From contig JAWQRO010000021.1 in NCBI GenBank assembly GCA_033557835.1, positions 16,330 through 80,329 of the forward strand: DNA of 64,000 nucleotides, read 5' to 3'. The translations under genes were made by a program, and so were the position numbers. Shown here one piece after another: positions 30,901 through 43,800 of the stretch (positions within the stretch are counted from its first letter, which is position 1; the number at the start of each line of letters is the position of its first letter). The notes under the pieces were generated by a model. It had not been told where the DNA came from. It saw only the letters and a list, made by a program, of their open reading frames with translations, and made no database searches. Source of the stretch: Helochares maculicollis. Taxonomy: Eukaryota; Arthropoda; Insecta; Coleoptera; Hydrophilidae.

Positions 30901-33900
30901 TCATTATAATAATTTTATAGTGAACTATTTTTTAAATCTGGAATATTTCATTAACTAAAAGATCGCTATAAAAATACAGTTCTGAGAAAAAGCTTTTCGG
31001 GGCAACTAATAGCTAAATCGAAGAGAAATCTCTTTCAATTTCGACATTTGAAAAATGTATATCAATTAAAGGTCATGTTTTCAGCTCAAATTGTACCAAA
31101 CGCGACATATAAAACATATTGTAAATCTTTAGCTTTTTTATTTAAAACTTAAGACACATTTAGCGGAAATATTTTATGCGATTCAGCGTCAAGAAACTTT
31201 CATTAAGCAAGGCCACTTTATGAAATAAAAAAAGCTGAAATAAAAAATTCTCGCGCAAATACTAAAAAGAATCATTTAAGATATCATCAGAATGTTTAAG
31301 TCAAGTATAAAAATGCGAGTTTTAATAAAATTCTTTTTTGCTCGGATGATTGTATATCTTGCCCCCGTTTGTTTCTCCTTGATCTCATTATGCTTATAAA
31401 ACAATTTCTTATAAAATTTGGAAGCAATCAAAAGTGTTTTACGTGCTATAGCATTTATAAAATTTTTTAATTAATTAATCGATGTCTATGTTAAAATGGA
31501 CTGTAAGAGCATTCTCTGGCAAAAAGACAAACGCAGAAAGTCTTTGAAAACTGGTGTAACAATCATCAAGCGCATCACCATATTCCACAGTTTAAAGATC
31601 AAAACATGCCAAATCAATTATTTTATTCAATTAAAGTACATATATTTAAAAAAAATCGTAGTTTGAAAACCATGATAAGAAAAATTAATTTGACTAATAA
31701 ATTGATAGATGTAAGACAAGTGATTAAACTAAATCATTGTAAATTTTAATCTTTAAGTTTAATTATCATTTTCAGATAGAGAAGAGGGTTAATTTTATGA
31801 CTCCTTACTTTCAAAGAAAAATTTATATCTCTATTTTATAGCTTGTGGCACCAATATTTTGTAAAATATCGGCATTTCTATAAAGCTACCCCATCAAAGC
31901 ACCTAAATTAAATGATCGTAAATCGAAAAAATACTTATCTGACTTATCCCTTACCCCCCTTATTCGTTGCCTACACCATAAAGGCAATGTAAATAAGAAA
32001 TTTCACTGTCTTCAGTTAAGCGTATGTATAAATATATACTGATTAATCGATAAAAATAACAATACAAAATTGATTACGAGTGTTTTTAATTCAAGGTTTT
32101 AAAATTCTTTCAAGTTGAAATAAATTGTAATATTTGAAAAACATGCACATACACACTTTTATTGGTAAGAGTAACAGCTTTTATATAAATTGCCAAAAAA
32201 TTTAGTGCTAAAATAACTACATTACCTTGACTTTAACTTGGCTGAAGTTTTAAAAATTTGAAAACGATCATTTGAAAGCACTGCAACTCTACCATTTAAT
32301 ATTATTTATTGCTGATAGCAAAGTGCAGCTCACTGAGAACTATTACAATATGCTTTGACCTCAATGTTACGCCCATCAAATAATTTCAAAACCCACTGTA
32401 CTTACCACGTACTTACTTTCGTAAACACTCAATTTCCTTAATATAGGTAATGTAATGGCAAATATTTTTTTTAGAATTGTTATGATTTCCCGACAAATGA
32501 TATTATGTCAATGGATATTTACTTAAAATATTGAGCAACTAAGCAAGAGACATTGTCATGTGGGGTAAAATCGATTATAAACTTTCTCGGAAAGGTAACA
32601 ATAAGGAAAAAATTTAGTAGTTTTGAGCTGCATGTAACATATAATAAAAATTCAGACGTTGTAGTAATCAATAAAAATGTGAGGATGAGCGAAGTCATTT
32701 GACGTAAACGTGAGGTTATAAAAGTAACATCATTACATCTTCAAAGATGGATTTAAAATGGAAAATGCTCCAGTTTTATTCTCGGTAGAGTTTACGTACT
32801 GGGAAATGGAGTAAAATCTACTCATTTAAGTGTTGGAGTGCTAATACACAATCTAATCATAATTAATAGAGTGCAGCAAATTGACATGTATGTACGTATA
32901 TAGAATTCCACAAATTATCGGTATTATTAACAAGCTACCTTGAATCGCGAATGCGGTTACGTTTCCCTTTGAAACCTAAACTAGATTGCCTATTTTTATC
33001 CATAGGTTATACGTATATTTTATTATCAACTGTACTTTCTCCTTCTATATACTTTTTTTCAACATTTAGGAAGCCGCTCTCACCTTTGCTTGCTCACGCC
33101 TATTTTCACAGCGTTCAAAGAAATACATTTTTCAATGTACAGAAGAGAGAGGCTGAATCTTACGTGAAGCTATCAGACCGGAAAATGGTTTCCTGCCACC
33201 GCGGCCCTGACACATGCCTCGCTCTCATCCCAATACTCTGAAAATAGGTTATTTCCAGCAGTTCTACACCAGTTGGAGACTTCCACTGGGGGTCGGTGAT
33301 ATAAAGGTACAAATTAACTGACGACTGAGAATATTTGTTACAACAGCACTCCCCACTAGTAAAATCAACTTCGCCTTGATTAAAGTACGTTACTGCAGTT
33401 TAATGATTTGTACTTATACATTGTACAGTACAATGTATTAATAAAATGGAAAATGAATACATTTGCTACATACGTACGTAGTTATGATCGGCACACAAAA
33501 AAAGAGAAAAATTGCCTTTTGACACCTATAAAGAGAAATTACAAAAACTAACCGGCTCATAGCCACATAATTTATTTATTCTCACAGAGTAGTCTCCTAA
33601 AGTTTCGAAGGATACATGTCCAGTAATACATAATAATAACTAAACACAATTTATTTTACCCTTCCAAAATGCCCAGCTCCCTTTGTCGACCCTAAATACT
33701 TACCCTTAAATTCACAAAGGGTTAAATTAAATGTAAGCTTTTGATGAGGAGGAGTAGCGAATGTTTGATGCTGACCGTTGCCGTTGGAAAATTAGGAATG
33801 GATTGACGAATTTAACTGTAACGACTTTGAATATACGCGCAAAATTGTGTCGTCCAATGCTTTTTCTAAAATTATATTTTTTAGTAAGCTCTACGTTTTA

Positions 33901-36900
33901 AAAAACAATGATGGTTTAGGTGCAGCTTTATTGAAAATGCAAGAAAAATATTCGCAATTAACAGACATCTGCAACAATCAACCGTACTCCATAAATTACT
34001 TTGATGATAATAATATTATTACTTTCAAGTCAACACCTGGAATGTAACGCAGGTGCGTACAGTATTTATTCGATTGAACAAAGTTACATTTATATCTGAA
34101 AAGAGATATTCCTGATAATAGATATGTAAGCAGAGTACCTTCTTGGTTTTGCATTGCATAATGCGCGTTGCCCTACATCATAACTACTGCAGTCTTTCAC
34201 TTCTACCCGTGTTCTTTGTTTTCAATAACAAGACCAACATTGTGAAAATCAGTTTGTCTTTTGATGTTCATGTCCCCATTTAGTTATGAAACTTTACTTC
34301 GACAGTGAAAGTGGATTTCACAACGGTCTGGATTGGGTATAGGACAGCAGAATTTTAGTTCAACAGCCATCTACACACAGCTTAAATCTATTGTTAAACC
34401 GATTTGATCATTATCGTATCACCATTGTACCACATTTATTAGCACGCTATTCGAGTAAATATTAGCATCTAAATAAAAAGTAGTTTTAGCTTCGTAAATT
34501 TTACATTTTAAATTGGAAAAGTCGAGTGTTCAAAAAAGACACCACGTATTTTTCGTTCGTTTAATCCATAATGCATGTTCACCATGTAAGATTTAAGCAT
34601 TTTAGTGTGCAAAATGCATCATTTTGCATGAAATACACGTGCCAATTTGCGAACAACATGTATGTTTTGTATAAATGATATGCAACTTTTCAGTATACTT
34701 TATTCATTTTTCCAGTTAACATTAGTCATATTCTCCCGTACACAACATTCTCATCTCCTAGCTGCCTAAATATTCTACTAACTACTACCGTAAAAAATAA
34801 AAAAGGACGACCGTTTCAAGTAATTGTATTTTAAATGGTAACCAGCTCGTTAAATTAGGCTTACAAAACGTTTAACACAACGTTACACATAGAAATTTCA
34901 TTTATCATACACCACACAAAGTTGTCCTATTATCTAATTACATAATACACTTATTAATAAGGTAGAAAGCGCAACGCCCTTAAAGAAGCGTGGATGCGGA
35001 CAACATTTCCTTGTAACACTTATTTAAGATTGTATAAATTGAGATTAGTGTGTTTTATACACCATCTTCGCAACGTTCCACTTTTATGCATGCTAGTTTC
35101 TACAATGTTCTAAATAATGTGGAACAATGTGATTACAATATTATTTTATCTAACCAATCAACTACAATTGCTGCAGTTATATTAATTAAAGATGTATTAA
35201 GAATATTTGTATGCACGAATCACCTGCCTTAGAAACACAAAAAATCTATATATACTTAAATGTAATTTAAATCGTTACGCTTCCTAATTTTTGTTAATTT
35301 CTTCACAATTTGAAATTAATTCAATTTAAAATCTTTAAAACTAAAGCGACGTGAGTTAGTTTTGTAGTATAAAAAAATAAGCAGTTCATTGTGTGGAAGT
35401 CGAGGTTATTATCAAAATTGCCAGAAGCGGCAGTCTTATCTCCCCAGCATAGAACTATTGACCAGAGTCGGCAACCAGAACGTCGTTAGACTAACATTTT
35501 TCTGCTTTAAATATTCATGCAAATCAGCCGCAGTCTTGTACCAAGAATATGAGATAATTAGCCAAATAACTACTACTAACCACATATCAAGTGCAAAATA
35601 TGTTTATGGTTTATTTTATAAATGAGTTCTAAGCAGGTCTAATCTTAACCTTAAATTTGCATGTACGTAAGCATTTGAACAGGAATTTTGAATATTTCTC
35701 TAAAACCTGTAGAGCACCAATAAAATTTGATAAGCAGCGAAAATGTAGACTATCTGTTTAGATGCGTTCAAACCGACAGTTGGACTTGACCTAAGGAAAT
35801 CTTAATATTTTTCACCGTAACAATTTTAAAACTGACAGGTTTTAACAAAGCTTCGCAGACATCAGAAATAACGAAAGGCATTTCAATTTCAACTTAATTA
35901 TAGTACCAAAATGCCACTTATAATTTTTGTAGTAGCTTTGCAAAGGACAAAGATCTGGTAATTTTAATTTGGCATAAAATATATGTAGACGTAGTAGTAA
36001 AATCGACTCTGCAGCGATCATTTTTTTCTGTATTTGATAACACCATCAGTTTTAAGTGATAAAGGGGGTCGTGAGACTAGTTTAAGAGCCACCGAGTGAG
36101 ACCACAGATGTGTTGGAACAGCTAATGAAACATTGTGGAATGCATGTGTATAGTTGGTTGCCTATGCTTAAAAATATTATAATTATTCAAACGACAATCA
36201 TTTGAGCGCGCATAGTTACACATACCAGCAATAACAAAATTTAAACGTTATACAAACAGTCTGCACTAAATGTTAAATATACTAAAGTAGCAAAAACTGA
36301 CAAGCCTATCATCCTTTTACACATTATATCTTGAATCAGGGAACTCTTTATTCTTTAAACAATTAACGTGGCCTATCTGAATTCATATAGGAACAAAGGA
36401 CGAATACTCGACAAACATTTTTAAATCACATTACACATTTACATCTACAGCAGAAAATGTAAACTGAATTGCCATGTTTATTTCTAAAATTATGCATCTA
36501 AAAATAGTCCGAACAAATTCTTTTCAATTTGAATATCGTGATGTGATGACTTTTCCTTATAATACGATTTGGTAACCTTCTGCAATGTGAAATTATTAGA
36601 CAATTAGAGACCTTGAATGTTGTTAACAGGTTAAACATGACAAACATTAAGCACTATAAAAATATAAAACTCGCAAATATTATTGCAGAATTATTTAATG
36701 TCTGCTAATAAACCGCTCTTTACTTCCACATGACCTATTTCATAAAACGAAATCAAGGTAAATGTGTTTTATACACCGTTTATGAATATCAACCAACCCC
36801 AAAAAGTGAGACAAGATAACCTTCACAAATAAAAAACATATTTACCTTAAATAAATCACATTCATTTCTTCTTGGCCATAGCCACACTTGAAAAATATAA

Positions 36901-37004
36901 CAACAGGGCCCCTAATAGTAAAGGGCACAATGATTGTTAATTATCCTATAATTTAGCAAGATTAATTTAACTAATCTTTTTGACAATTAAAAAACTTGTC
37001 TTAC
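27944..37004. other. Long gene-poor stretch with sparse repeat scraps
   Basis: A+T-rich DNA. At 29465-29500 a fragment reads ACTAGCAATTGCCCGCAGCT then TCGCTTGAGGGAA, resembling a motif that recurs in arthropod non-LTR repeats. ORFs at 30719, 32951, 33847, 35050 and 35389 are short, biased by low complexity and match nothing I know. No RNA gene was identified by eye. Confidence 0.4.
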
Positions 37005-37078
37005 TGACGAGCCGTCGCACTGCGTTTGCAGCACTACAACTAGGGGGCGCTGTCGGCGATACCCCAAATTGATTCCAC
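37005..37078 (-). promoter_or_regulatory. Candidate untranslated first exon/promoter, minus strand
   Basis: A CpG-rich patch of about 70 bases (seven or so CpG) within A+T-rich DNA ends, on the minus strand, at a good donor (CTCGTCA|GTAAGAC, GT at 37003-37004). It has no long frame. It lies between roadkill and ORC2, both on the minus strand, and is a plausible untranslated first exon of roadkill, which otherwise lacks a promoter in view. Splicing to 8924 would imply an intron of about 28 kb. No transcript evidence is available. Confidence 0.3.
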
Positions 37079-39129
37079 TTTTAAATTATGAATTTTATTT
37101 TTTCTGAGCAATTTGCGCGTTGTTTTCCAATTTTTCTTATGAAAACACTCAATTTCACGAAACCATGAAAATATTTACGAATTTCTATCTGCAGATGTTA
37201 CAATATTCAAGAAAAACCAGTATATAGATATTTTTGAATTACACAGTATGTTTATGAAGGTCTATTCCATAGTCCAGTAGCAAACGCAGGTTTATGTAGT
37301 GCAACTACATTTTATTAGAGATTACATTGTTAGCAATTACCAACAATACTACTTAGAGTCAAATGCAAAAAATATTTGTATGCAATGTACCTTCTGTAAA
37401 CACTTAAACATAATTATCGCCAACTTGCTTATGCCAAATATGGTACTTACTTGAGTAAATAAATAAAGACAAAATGAATGGCTGAAAATCTGAACAAAAT
37501 GAAAGGAAACCCATACAATACTGTAGATCAGAGGTGGTCTAATTATTTACAGCTAGTCTCGTGTATGCTCTTAGTGTATTTACACAATTTAAACATTTTA
37601 AATATTCAATATATTTATGTTATTGCTTATTATAAGAGCCATAATCATTTTGCATATCCCTCTATTCCCAGTTAGTCAGCGTTGCTGATATGATATCACA
37701 GTATTTTTCAAAACTGAAACTTGGGTAGATAAATGATGCAATTTTTATTACTTTTTAAGTATTTATTTGTACATATTATTAGCTTAACGTTTATGATGAT
37801 TTAAGTTTATATAGATTGAAATGCTACAATTAAGACTTACCTTCATACTTGTTCATGCATCGCCATTTTGCTCAGTACAAAAGGACATATGAACATAATT
37901 AACCAATTAAAGAAATAGATGGATTGAGTAGCTCATAAAGCACATACCGGTTCCAAACATGAATAAATTTGGAGTGTTATCTGAACCCTATCTGGTGTAA
38001 ATCAAATATTTGAACTCGCAGTTAAACCTCACAATAAGGCTGTGAAAAGGAGACAATAAGAGAAATTAGAACAGATAGAATTAGAGGAATAACATGCTAG
38101 AAGAACTGCATAATAACTCAACACCGGAAATTGTAAACTGCATGTCATCAGGGAAAATGCTCCAGATAGTAGATCAAAAAAGAATCTTGGTTGTTTTATA
38201 AATCTCTAAAGGCCAAAGTACATATCAATAACTGCTCTTAATATGTAATTTAAATGTCCGAATAAAAATAAATAAAACACAAATTTAATGAAAATGAACT
38301 GAATACAAACAGAGGAAATCTACTGAATTTATGAGTTAGGAACAATTTCTTCTGTCCACAGAAATCTTACTGTAAACAAAATAGCAGTCTATGTGACCAT
38401 TTCATGATTAAGGTAAATTATAAACACAAAATAAAAATTAAGCAAACGTCCACTAGACATAAACTGTATATACAATATGTGATTGTGTTTTATAGGTGAG
38501 AAACACGGTATAGAAGACAGCTAAAGAAAATTGCGTTCCAACATTGAAAGAGCAGTTAATAAAGCCATCTTTGTGGGGGACTCAGAGGAAACAGGAATTA
38601 TGGGCAAGATTGATACACAGTCTAAGTACACTGCAGTAAAAAGAGAAATAAACTATTTGCACTAGATTCAGAAGCCTGAAAATGCCGTAATTGTAATACA
38701 AACTCATTAGGAATTGACTTAACACAGTAAAAAAGGAATGTAAACAAAGAATTCTAAAAAATATTTTCATCTGAAATGAAGCACAATCTCTATAGAGTAC
38801 AGAAAAAATTTAGGGAATGAAACAACCAAGAAAAAAACAATCAACAGTGAAACTCCAAAAATATGAAATGACTATAGAAATAACGAATATGAACACGAAA
38901 AGTACGCTAGTGTAGATAGAATCGCCACTGATCTAAAAATACACTAAGCTGTACAATAAAATACTAACTGAGAAAAAGATTTCTTATGAATGTGAAAGAT
39001 GTATCACAATGCCACTATTAAAAAGAGATAATGAAAAATGTCTATAAAATTATAGACAAATAAGAGTAAACATATACTCAGCCAGCAAGAATAGATCAAG
39101 ATTGGCTGCTATATAGATGGGTCGCAGAA
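37079..39129. other. Gene-poor interval, possible 5' part of a LINE relic
   Basis: No gene is recognised. From about 38000 the plus strand becomes purine-rich like the LINE relic that follows, so the element may begin here, but no endonuclease motif is readable before about 39.2 kb. Confidence 0.35.
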
Positions 39130-40620
39130 AAAGTAATTGGATGTTTTAGGTGAATAAAGGTGACAAATGATATTTAAAAATGTTAATCGCGTTAGTAGAA
39201 AAGATTAACATAATATTGATAAGCACATACTTCAAACAAAAATATGTATGACACCAAATGAAGAATATACAAACCATATAGATTACTTTATTATGGAGAA
39301 TAAAGTTGTAAAGAGGAAAGAGGATTAAAGCATTCAGGGGAACACATGTAAGCTTAGATCATTTCCTCGTTAGAGTGGAGGTAAAGATGCAGAAGAAGAG
39401 CGAAAGATTAGAAGGAAATAATGAATAAAAGTGTCTGATATGAAGAAACTACAGCTAATAGATATTCAGCAAAAGAATGATTTGCGAATGGGAAATATAA
39501 ATAAATAAACAACATAATTTAAAATGCTATGGGGAAAACCATATCGTTAAAGGAACCTATAGAATGAAGTTCTGGTGGGTCGAAGAGTCTAGGATGTAAA
39601 GTGCAAGAAAGGAATCAACCGAAAATAAAAAGAATACAAACAACAGAGTCCATGATAGAGAAGTATACAAGAGACAGACAGCAAAAGTACAAAAGATAAA
39701 CAGACAAAACAAGAAAGCTACTTATGAGCAAAATGTTTATAATGAAAGAAGAATGGTTTGCATGTTATGAGTATAATGTGATAGCAGTTGTTATATTTTC
39801 AATTTTAAGAAGCGGCATAAGCCTCGGTAAAAAGAAGCAAAGTGATACCGGCGATGGAAAATTTTGTTACATTTAGGAAGTAAGTCATGAAAATAACAGA
39901 GACACAATATAAAACGAAAAGGGATGAAATCAAATGACTCAATAGGGAAAACAGGTTTTCAGCCAGGAAACTCACTTTTCACACTGCTTTTTAATATGAG
40001 GCTGTAAAAAGTTGTGTGAAACAGTAAACTCAACAGAGAGAAATGACCTGGCAATTATACTCTTAGACGAAGCGGAACTCAAAGATATAACACATAGATG
40101 GGTACAGAAGGCATGACAATTGGAATTAACTGGGATTTTATATTATGAAGAGAAAACAAGGCTATAATAGTAAGGAGAGTTAGAAAATAAGTAGCAGGGT
40201 TTTAGTTACATATACATGTATTCCTTAGTAAGAAATAGCTGTTGAGATATACAAAATTTAGGATATTTGAAACCATAATAAGGCCAACAACATTTCTACG
40301 AATATGAGACATGGCTTTTGAACCAACTTACAAAGGAGAGATGATGGAAGATAAACTTTGAATAATAGGAAAAAAAAATTAAGGACGGCTATATAAGAAC
40401 GAATAAAGTCTATGATGTTTATAGAACCACATATTAATTAAATCAAGATTACAGTGTATATAGAGTGAATGAATAGAAATGGAATGTTTATAGCATGCAA
40501 AGAGGTGGACCAAGGAAAAGATGGCAAGAGGTTGTGTTAGAGAACCTAAAGAATAAGGGAATAGTGAACTCGAAAAAGTATGTAGTGGTTAAGACCTGTG
40601 AAAGAAGTAAATTGTGTACA
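39130..40620 (+). mobile_element. Decayed non-LTR retrotransposon (endonuclease-reverse transcriptase type)
   Basis: A plus-strand relic in broken frames with motifs in the right order. Near 39240-39380 is an endonuclease end with SLDHFLVRVEVKM, matching the SDH-type catalytic His region. A Lys/Glu-rich connector follows. At about 39955-40010 the reverse transcriptase block reads FQPGNSLFTLLFNMRL, corresponding to the GLRQGDxLSPLLFN motif. Near 40230-40310 comes the thumb segment (TIIRPTTFLRI), and at 40495-40545 RGGPRKRWQEVVLENLKNKG, like the RGRPRKRW C-terminus of these elements. The catalytic YADD is lost. It ends about 190 bases short of the ORC2 stop codon, tail to tail with that gene. 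Confidence 0.7.
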
Positions 40621-40811
40621 TTTATCCGTGTGTTGCTAAAATGCAACAATTACATTCTGCCTTCAGTGGTTAAAACGAAAAAATTGCTTTATCTTGTAAA
40701 ACACTTTGAAAAGCAAAGTTAGATTTTCACTGTTATGAATTCATAAAAATACACAAAAATAATAGAAAAAATATATTAAATAATATAAATTAAAAAACAA
40801 ATGAAAAAATA

Positions 40812-43800
40812 TTATTTTTCTTGTTCAGATAAAAACTGCTGTAATAAAGCATTGGCAATTGGAATGATCAAATATTCACCTCCATCCAAGGACCTACGGA
40901 ATTTGATCATTTTGTGGTCCACAAACTCAGTTAGCTGTGCCCTTAAAGCTAAATCTGTACTTACTAAGAAGGCTTCACGGCAAGACCAATACAAATCCTT
41001 AAATAGCAATCCTAAAATAAATAATAAATCCATTATACGAGGGTAATCATGAAAGCGTATCTTATGGAAATATTTTTATTTTGATGAGTTTAACTAGTTG
41101 ACAAGATGTAATTTTGAAAATGTATGTAGAAGTGAAAATACTAATGCAAAATGGATTATCTGTTGAAATAATTTTGCATTTTGCAGTTTGAGCTTAACGA
41201 CTTATAATTGTAATGAAGTTAACATGAAACAGTCGGGAATGTTACAAATGTAACCAATAATTCTAAACCAATGTGTGTGGAAAGAACATTATAGATATTG
41301 TAATTATACCATGGGAGATCTAAAAATGAACAAAACATTTTATATACATTACCTTGATAATACTGTTTGTTTCCATGCTGTAGTTGATGTTTAGCAATAA
41401 GTAAGTATATTCGTTTAGAATTGATAGTAAGAGACAAAAACACATTCCTAAGAGATGACAATGCTAAATTTCCTGTCCTTTGCACCATCATAGAACTCTC
41501 GAAGGAGGTTTCATCAGTGTACGGTAAAAAGGATGTTACATCCCACCATGTGAAGTTGAACTTACTTAAGTTATTATGATTCCAAACTAAAATAATAAAA
41601 TAATTAGGTTTACAACAAATTCACTCTCTTCAATTCAATTATTACATACTTAAAGGAGCATTTATATGATCAATGGAAGCAATTAAATGTATATTCTTAA
41701 CAGCAGCCAGTTTAGCCAAAATATTTTGAGATTTTTGATTTCGTAATATATCTCCTTCAATGTTGTGTATAATAATATAAAAGTGTGTGTTTGGTATTTT
41801 AGCAAATTCCTGAGCTATTAAGTCACAAGCCTCATAGTTATTACTAGGATTTTCTTTTAATTCAAGTATATCATCTATAATACCATCCAAGATTTCTTTC
41901 AATGTTAAGCTCGGAAAGAACCCATTTATTACCATAACTGGCAAGTCATGAAGATATTCTTTATGAAAATTCTGTAATATGGTCCGCTTTGACCCTAATC
42001 CAAATAAAAGCACATTGAAATTTTCATGTAAGATGCAAAGCCATTTGTTAAAATTCATTGTACTAGTTTGTGAGGAATTAATCATTGCTGTTTGATGCTG
42101 TTTAGAGACTTTCATATTTGAAAGAAGCTTTTGAAGTTCGTCTTGTGATAAGCGGGGCGTTTTTAATTTATCTAACGTATGATTAGATGTCGTAACTTTA
42201 TTTGATGAGTTGCTAGAAAAATACTCTTCTGTTTTAATCAGATATTCTTTTTGATCTTTCCTATTCTGTGTAGGCTTATTTCTATCAGCTACTGAAAGTT
42301 TAAGTTCTTTCTTGCGAGACAAAATTGGTTCAAAATCGCTACTGTCCGAATTTGATATCTCATCCGACTTATCATCTTCAGATTCAGAGCTTTCTGATTT
42401 TTCTGAAGGACAATATTCACTATCACTTCCGGAAAATGGTTCTTCCTCACTTGACAAGTCTTGTACTCGGAAAGCAATGCCTGAAAATGGAAGACTTAGC
42501 TAATAATACATAACTATGAAACTAACTTATAAACCTTTCTTCATTTTCTTTCGTATTTTATGTGGTGTTTTTGCTAACATTTTACAGCCTTTATTGGAAT
42601 CACTAGAAGATTCGCCTTCCTCAATTTCTTTTGGTGCTAATAGTTCATGTTTCTTTTTCTTTTGAAAACTGAAGATGTCTTTTCCTGAACTGTTGGAGCC
42701 TGCTTGAAGAACTGAAATGTATTTAGATACTCATTATATAATTCAATAACCTTCTAGAATACTTAAATTATAATAGCAGAGCAAAGCTTGTTTATTGGAT
42801 TATAAGTGTACTTTTGATGAAGAAGCAAAGTAATACATATTAACAAAAATTAGGAATTACTATAATTAAGAGAGTAGTGCAATATGAAGGCCAAATAAGT
42901 CAATGCTCTGTGTAAATAAATGCAATTTCTTATTATTCAACACATTCATATTACTATAGTTCATTAAGTATACAAATTTTATACTAAATACTTCAGAAAA
43001 AATTTTCTTTCCTCAATTAAATACTGCAGCTTATACATTTATTGTAAAATGTATATTGTGCAGGCATATTTCATGTTGTCCAAATAAGATCACAAGCTGA
43101 TAATTGAGTAATTTTAAATTGCCCCCTTATTATCTCTATATAATTATATGTAAATATATTGCAGTTGGACAGACAACTTCCTCTCTGTACAAAACAAGAA
43201 AATATGACATCTTGTAAAATTTTGTAAACTGACAATGATAAATTCCTAAACAATGTTAATTACATTAATTAAAAAGATAACATTTTTATAACATTAATTT
43301 GATAAAATCTCTCTTTGAGGACTTCAGTGTTCTATTAAAAACACATTTTTTAAATATTTTAAGCTAAACTAAGCTATGAAAAATCGATCACTATTTAAAA
43401 AGTCGTTGTTAATCCAAAATTATTCTAAATTTTATATATATATATATATATATGGGTTTTTAATATATAAATTATATTGAAAACGCATGGATGTTACAGA
43501 TTGAACCTAAATTATTTAATCAAAGAAAAAAGGATTGATTCTTCAGTAAAAAGAAAGGGGTATTAGGGTACCAGAATCTAAAATTGTTTCTTTCTCTTCT
43601 GGACTATCTTCTCCACTTAAATAGCTCTTTGATAACAGCTTCATCGACGCTATAGTCTCTGCCCCTTTTAAACTCATCTTTTTAATACGTTGAGTTCTCC
43701 TTGGTGTATTTTCTTCCCCTGTAATTTCATTTTTAAGGTAAATTCATAAACTAGATAACTAATAGAAGTGTTATGTTAAAATGGCGGGGTACTTACCCAT
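40812..43800 (-). CDS. Orc2: Origin recognition complex subunit 2
   Basis: Complete six-exon gene: 43797-43800, 43572-43718, 42535-42711, 41650-42480, 41353-41586, 40812-41011; all GT-AG, phases consistent, 530 aa. ORC2 is a core subunit of the complex that marks replication origins and loads the MCM helicase with CDC6 and CDT1. The N-terminal 200 residues are charged and Ser/Glu-rich (disordered, variable). A conserved EEYFSSNSSNKV block is near 194-206. The AAA+-like domain follows with FNVLLFGLGSKR at 264-275, INGFFPS at 294-300 and SIDHINAPL near 378-386. The last exon encodes the winged-helix region (CREAFLV, LRAQLTEF, GGEYLIIPI). The coding part of exon 1 is just ATG G, followed by GTAAGT. 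Length is a little below human ORC2 (577). Identification is certain; exons 2 and 3 encode poorly conserved sequence and rest on splice sites and phase. Confidence 0.95.
43433..43452. repeat. (TA)n microsatellite
   Basis: Ten or so perfect TA dinucleotide units between ORC2 exons 3 and 2, inside the intron 43573-back to 42712. Confidence 0.9.
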
